A DNA stretch of 64,000 nucleotides, taken from NCBI GenBank assembly GCA_017552435.1, contig JAFZPZ010000127.1, forward strand, positions 108,835 through 172,834. Reading direction: 5' to 3'. Both the position numbers and the translations under genes were made by a program. This DNA is from Bacteroidaceae bacterium (lineage in GTDB: Bacteria > Bacteroidota > Bacteroidia > Bacteroidales > Bacteroidaceae). Positions within the stretch are counted from its first letter, which is position 1. Each line of letters starts with the position of its first letter. A model generated the notes under the pieces. That model was not told where the DNA came from. It was given only the letters and a program-made list of their open reading frames with translations, and searched no databases. Shown in pieces: positions 61,842-64,000 of this stretch.

Positions 61842-62321
61842 GTGATAGACATTCTTTTACTCATTCTTCTGGCTGTCGGTTTTGTCACCGGAATCGTCTC
61901 GGGAGCACTCAAGCAGCTCATTTCGCTTGCAGCTTTCGTAATTGGCTTTGTCATAGCCTGTCTCTTCTATCAGAGATTAGGAGATATATTGAGCAGCATT
62001 GTATCATTGCCTTCCTTCTGCAAGGTTAGTGCATTCCTGATGTTGTGGATCGTTGTGCCCATCATAGCGGGGCTCGTCGGTTCCTTGCTGACATCACTAC
62101 TGGACAAACTGTTTGCTGTGGGATTTATCAACCGCTTGTTGGGAGGCATCCTCGGTATGGCAAAGTACGCCCTCGTTTTGGGAGCACTCATCTGGTTCTT
62201 CTCTTCCATAAACATGATAAAGGAAGAGACCATGCAGCAGTCAAAGTTGTGCCGTCCCCTCAAAGCAGTACCTGAGTACATTTATAATATATTAAAAGCC
62301 CCTACCCCAGTAAATGGCTAA
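61842..62321 (+). CDS. CvpA family membrane protein
   Basis: 159 aa with four hydrophobic helices (about 2-20, 26-47, 63-88, 98-124). The GTG start at 61842 gives MIDILLLILLAVGFVTGIVSG, the usual CvpA N-terminus (DxxxxxxxxxxxxxGxxxG). E. coli CvpA is required for colicin V production, but the general role is unknown; envelope homeostasis is suspected. It ends directly before the sufB ATG (TAA then ATG), as in many Bacteroidetes. Confidence 0.87.
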   Translation: MIDILLLILLAVGFVTGIVSGALKQLISLAAFVIGFVIACLFYQRLGDILSSIVSLPSFCKVSAFLMLWIVVPIIAGLVGSLLTSLLDKLFAVGFINRLLGGILGMAKYALVLGALIWFFSSINMIKEETMQQSKLCRPLKAVPEYIYNILKAPTPVNG

Positions 62322-63776
62322 ATGGTAAATGATCGGAACAGCTTTGTACGCGAGGTGGCGGAGAAGAAGTACGAGTACGGCTTCACCACCGACGTGCAGA
62401 CGGATATCATCGAGAAGGGACTCTCGGAGGACGTTGTGTGTCTCATCTCCCGGAAGAAGGGAGAACCGGAGTGGCTTCTTGAGTTCCGGCTGAATGCCTT
62501 CCGTTACTGGCTCACGCTGGAGCAGCCCACGTGGGGACATTTGAAGATGCCACCCATCGATTACCAGGCAATCAGCTACTATGCTGCGCCAAAGTCTGGA
62601 GATTCCGGAATGTCCGGGAACTCCGGGGAAATCGACCCGGAGCTTATGAAGACCTTCGACAAGCTTGGCATCCCTTTGGAGGAGCGTATGGCGCTGGCGG
62701 GAACGGCTGTCGATGCCGTGATGGACTCGGTGAGCGTCAAGACGACGTTCCGCGAGAAGCTCCGCGAGAAAGGCATCATCTTCTGCTCTATCAGCGAGGC
62801 TGTCCGCGAGCATCCCGACTTGGTGCGCGAATACTTGGGAAGCGTCGTTCCCTACAAGGACAATTTCTTTGCTGCCCTCAACTCCGCCGTTTTCAGCGAC
62901 GGCTCCTTCGTCTATATTCCCAAGGGTGTTCGCTGCCCGATGGAGCTCAGCACCTACTTCCGCATCAATGCACGCGGCACTGGGCAGTTCGAACGAACAC
63001 TTATCGTGTGCGACGACGATGCCTACGTCAGCTACCTGGAGGGCTGCACAGCTCCCATGCGCGACGAGAACCAGCTTCACGCCGCCATCGTCGAGATTGT
63101 GGTGAAGGAGCGGGCCGAGGTGAAGTACAGCACCGTGCAGAACTGGTACCCGGGCGATAGCGAAGGCAAAGGCGGTGTCCTCAACCTCGTCACCAAACGA
63201 GGGCATTTGCGCGGCCGGGACAGCCGTCTTTCTTGGACACAGGTCGAAACGGGCAGCGCCATCACGTGGAAATATCCCAGCTGCGTGCTCTCCGGCGACA
63301 ATAGTCAGGCAGAGTTCTACAGCGTCGCCCTGACCAACAACTACCAGCAGGCCGACACGGGCACCAAGATGATTCACATCGGCAAGAACACCCGCAGCAC
63401 CATCATCTCGAAGGGCATCAGCGCAGGCAAGAGTCAGAATGCCTATCGCGGTCTTGTCAAAGTGGCCTCCACTGCCGAGGGAGCCCGCAACTACAGCAGC
63501 TGCGACTCCTTGTTGCTCGGCAGCAAATGCGGCGCCCATACCTTCCCCTACATGGACGTGCACAACGATACTGCTGTGGTGGAGCACGAGGCGACGACCA
63601 GCAAGATCAGCGAGGACCAGCTCTTCTATTGCAATCAGCGCGGCATCAACACCGAAGAGGCAGTAAGTCTCATCGTCAACGGCTACGCGAAGGAAGTCAT
63701 CAACAAGCTCCCGATGGAATTCGCCGTCGAGGCGCAGAAACTCCTCGGCGTCAGCCTGGAAGGAGCAGTCGGGTAA
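62322..63776 (+). CDS. sufB: Fe-S cluster assembly scaffold SufB
   Basis: 484 aa core of the SufBCD complex that builds Fe-S clusters. [20 protein letters not shown] starts the protein. Conserved segments include FIYIP-like [35 protein letters not shown] and, near the C-terminus, [16 protein letters not shown] with the scaffold cysteine and [15 protein letters not shown]. Near residues 92-103 a 9-bp repeat encodes [12 protein letters not shown] in a variable loop. The usual partner sufC does not follow; a promoter and another ORF do. Confidence 0.96.
   Translation: MVNDRNSFVREVAEKKYEYGFTTDVQTDIIEKGLSEDVVCLISRKKGEPEWLLEFRLNAFRYWLTLEQPTWGHLKMPPIDYQAISYYAAPKSGDSGMSGNSGEIDPELMKTFDKLGIPLEERMALAGTAVDAVMDSVSVKTTFREKLREKGIIFCSISEAVREHPDLVREYLGSVVPYKDNFFAALNSAVFSDGSFVYIPKGVRCPMELSTYFRINARGTGQFERTLIVCDDDAYVSYLEGCTAPMRDENQLHAAIVEIVVKERAEVKYSTVQNWYPGDSEGKGGVLNLVTKRGHLRGRDSRLSWTQVETGSAITWKYPSCVLSGDNSQAEFYSVALTNNYQQADTGTKMIHIGKNTRSTIISKGISAGKSQNAYRGLVKVASTAEGARNYSSCDSLLLGSKCGAHTFPYMDVHNDTAVVEHEATTSKISEDQLFYCNQRGINTEEAVSLIVNGYAKEVINKLPMEFAVEAQKLLGVSLEGAVG
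62595..62630. repeat. 9-bp repeat inside sufB
   Basis: Four 9-bp units: tctggagat, tccggaatg, tccgggaac, tccggggaa. All encode Ser-Gly-X and are in frame. Confidence 0.72.
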
Positions 63777-63867
63777 AACACCAGCGTCACCATCCGAGTC
63801 ACTGGATAAATAGTATAATTACATTCATTTTTTTGCCGGGAATGTTGCCTATATAATAAATAATGTG

Positions 63868-63875
63868 TATCTTTG
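63868..63875 (+). promoter_or_regulatory. -7 promoter element after sufB
   Basis: TATCTTTG, 20 bases before an ATG at 63895. It shows that a new transcription unit starts here, downstream of sufB. Confidence 0.62.
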
Positions 63876-63894
63876 TAGGCGAAATGGTGAAAAT

Positions 63895-64000
63895 ATGAGC
63901 GAAAGGGTGACGATAAATGTTGCGGGAAGTCCGAAAATAATTGCCAAAATGTTTGGTGGTTCCGATATTTTTGCTATTACTTACTTACTTACTTACTTAC
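63895..64000 (+). CDS. Start of an unknown ORF, cut by the window edge
   Basis: An open frame from the ATG at 63895 (MSERVTINVAGSPKIIAKM) runs without a stop to the end of the window. It is not sufC, which would begin with an ABC ATPase strand. The frame passes through the TTAC tract as repeated Thr-Tyr-Leu-Leu. It is too short to classify; the promoter before it is the main reason to believe in it. Confidence 0.35.
   Translation, partial: MSERVTINVAGSPKIIAKMFGGSDIFAITYLLTYL
63977..64000. repeat. (TTAC)n tetranucleotide tract at the window edge
   Basis: Six complete TTAC units run to the last base of the window, so the full length is unknown. It lies about 80 bases into the ORF starting at 63895. 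Confidence 0.9.

Noticed and set aside
1-64000. tRNA, rRNA or integrated element
   Set aside because: Intergenic regions were read on both strands; no tRNA-like cloverleaf, rRNA segment, transposase, integrase or flanking attachment repeat was recognised.

Overview
The window looks like chromosomal DNA of a member of the Bacteroidota, most likely Bacteroidales of the Prevotella type. The reasons are: many genes preceded by the Bacteroidetes -7 element TAnnTTTG, twice with a matching -33 TTTG at 19 bases; gene orders typical of the group (DUF4271-hemD-rnpA-yidD-tatD, parE-coaD, rimP-nusA-infB-cvpA-sufB); transmembrane AraC regulators; DUF4271; and large secreted proteins. No rRNA, tRNA, CRISPR array, transposase, phage or conjugation gene was recognised.

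Layout. Positions 1-4175 (minus) hold a tightly overlapping envelope operon: a U32-family protein, a lipid A type acyltransferase and three family 2 glycosyltransferases. Positions 4391-14358 (plus) are housekeeping: metK, a LOG-family nucleosidase, DUF4271, hemD, rnpA, yidD, tatD, a CoA-transferase, recJ and recQ. An S24-type repressor (14355-15041, minus) meets recQ tail to tail. Positions 15229-20213 carry a sugar kinase coupled to a secreted beta-galactosidase-like GH2 enzyme. Then come a GNAT-like protein, parE and coaD.

The accessory core is 23928-42298. An 11-bp-periodic non-coding array leads into two tandem giant genes (2306 and 2345 aa). Both encode secreted GLUG/beta-helix proteins ending in an almost identical type I dockerin. 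They are followed by a convergent membrane-embedded AraC regulator and a divergent secreted 739-aa protein with CHB_HEX-like and BIG2-like domains. Positions 42394-45838 (minus) hold a GT39-like membrane protein, a GtrB-like glycosyltransferase and a bile acid:sodium symporter family protein. Positions 45839-46679 are non-coding with a large inverted-repeat structure. The remainder holds a DEDDh exonuclease, a membrane-anchored phosphatidylserine decarboxylase-like protein, pyrH, birA, a second secreted GH2 enzyme, a GHMP sugar kinase with a nucleotidyltransferase, a DUF6078-like protein, a TlpA-like lipoprotein, the rimP-nusA-infB-cvpA-sufB operon, and the start of an unknown ORF with a (TTAC)n tract at the window edge.

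The most unusual general signal is the density of short periodic repeats. Heptamer-period arrays sit at eight gene junctions and inside birA; other arrays have periods of 9, 11 and 23 bp. Palindromic units of the kind seen after stop codons also lie in frame inside protein-coding genes (both GH2 enzymes), and infB carries a 23-bp word shared with an intergenic site.
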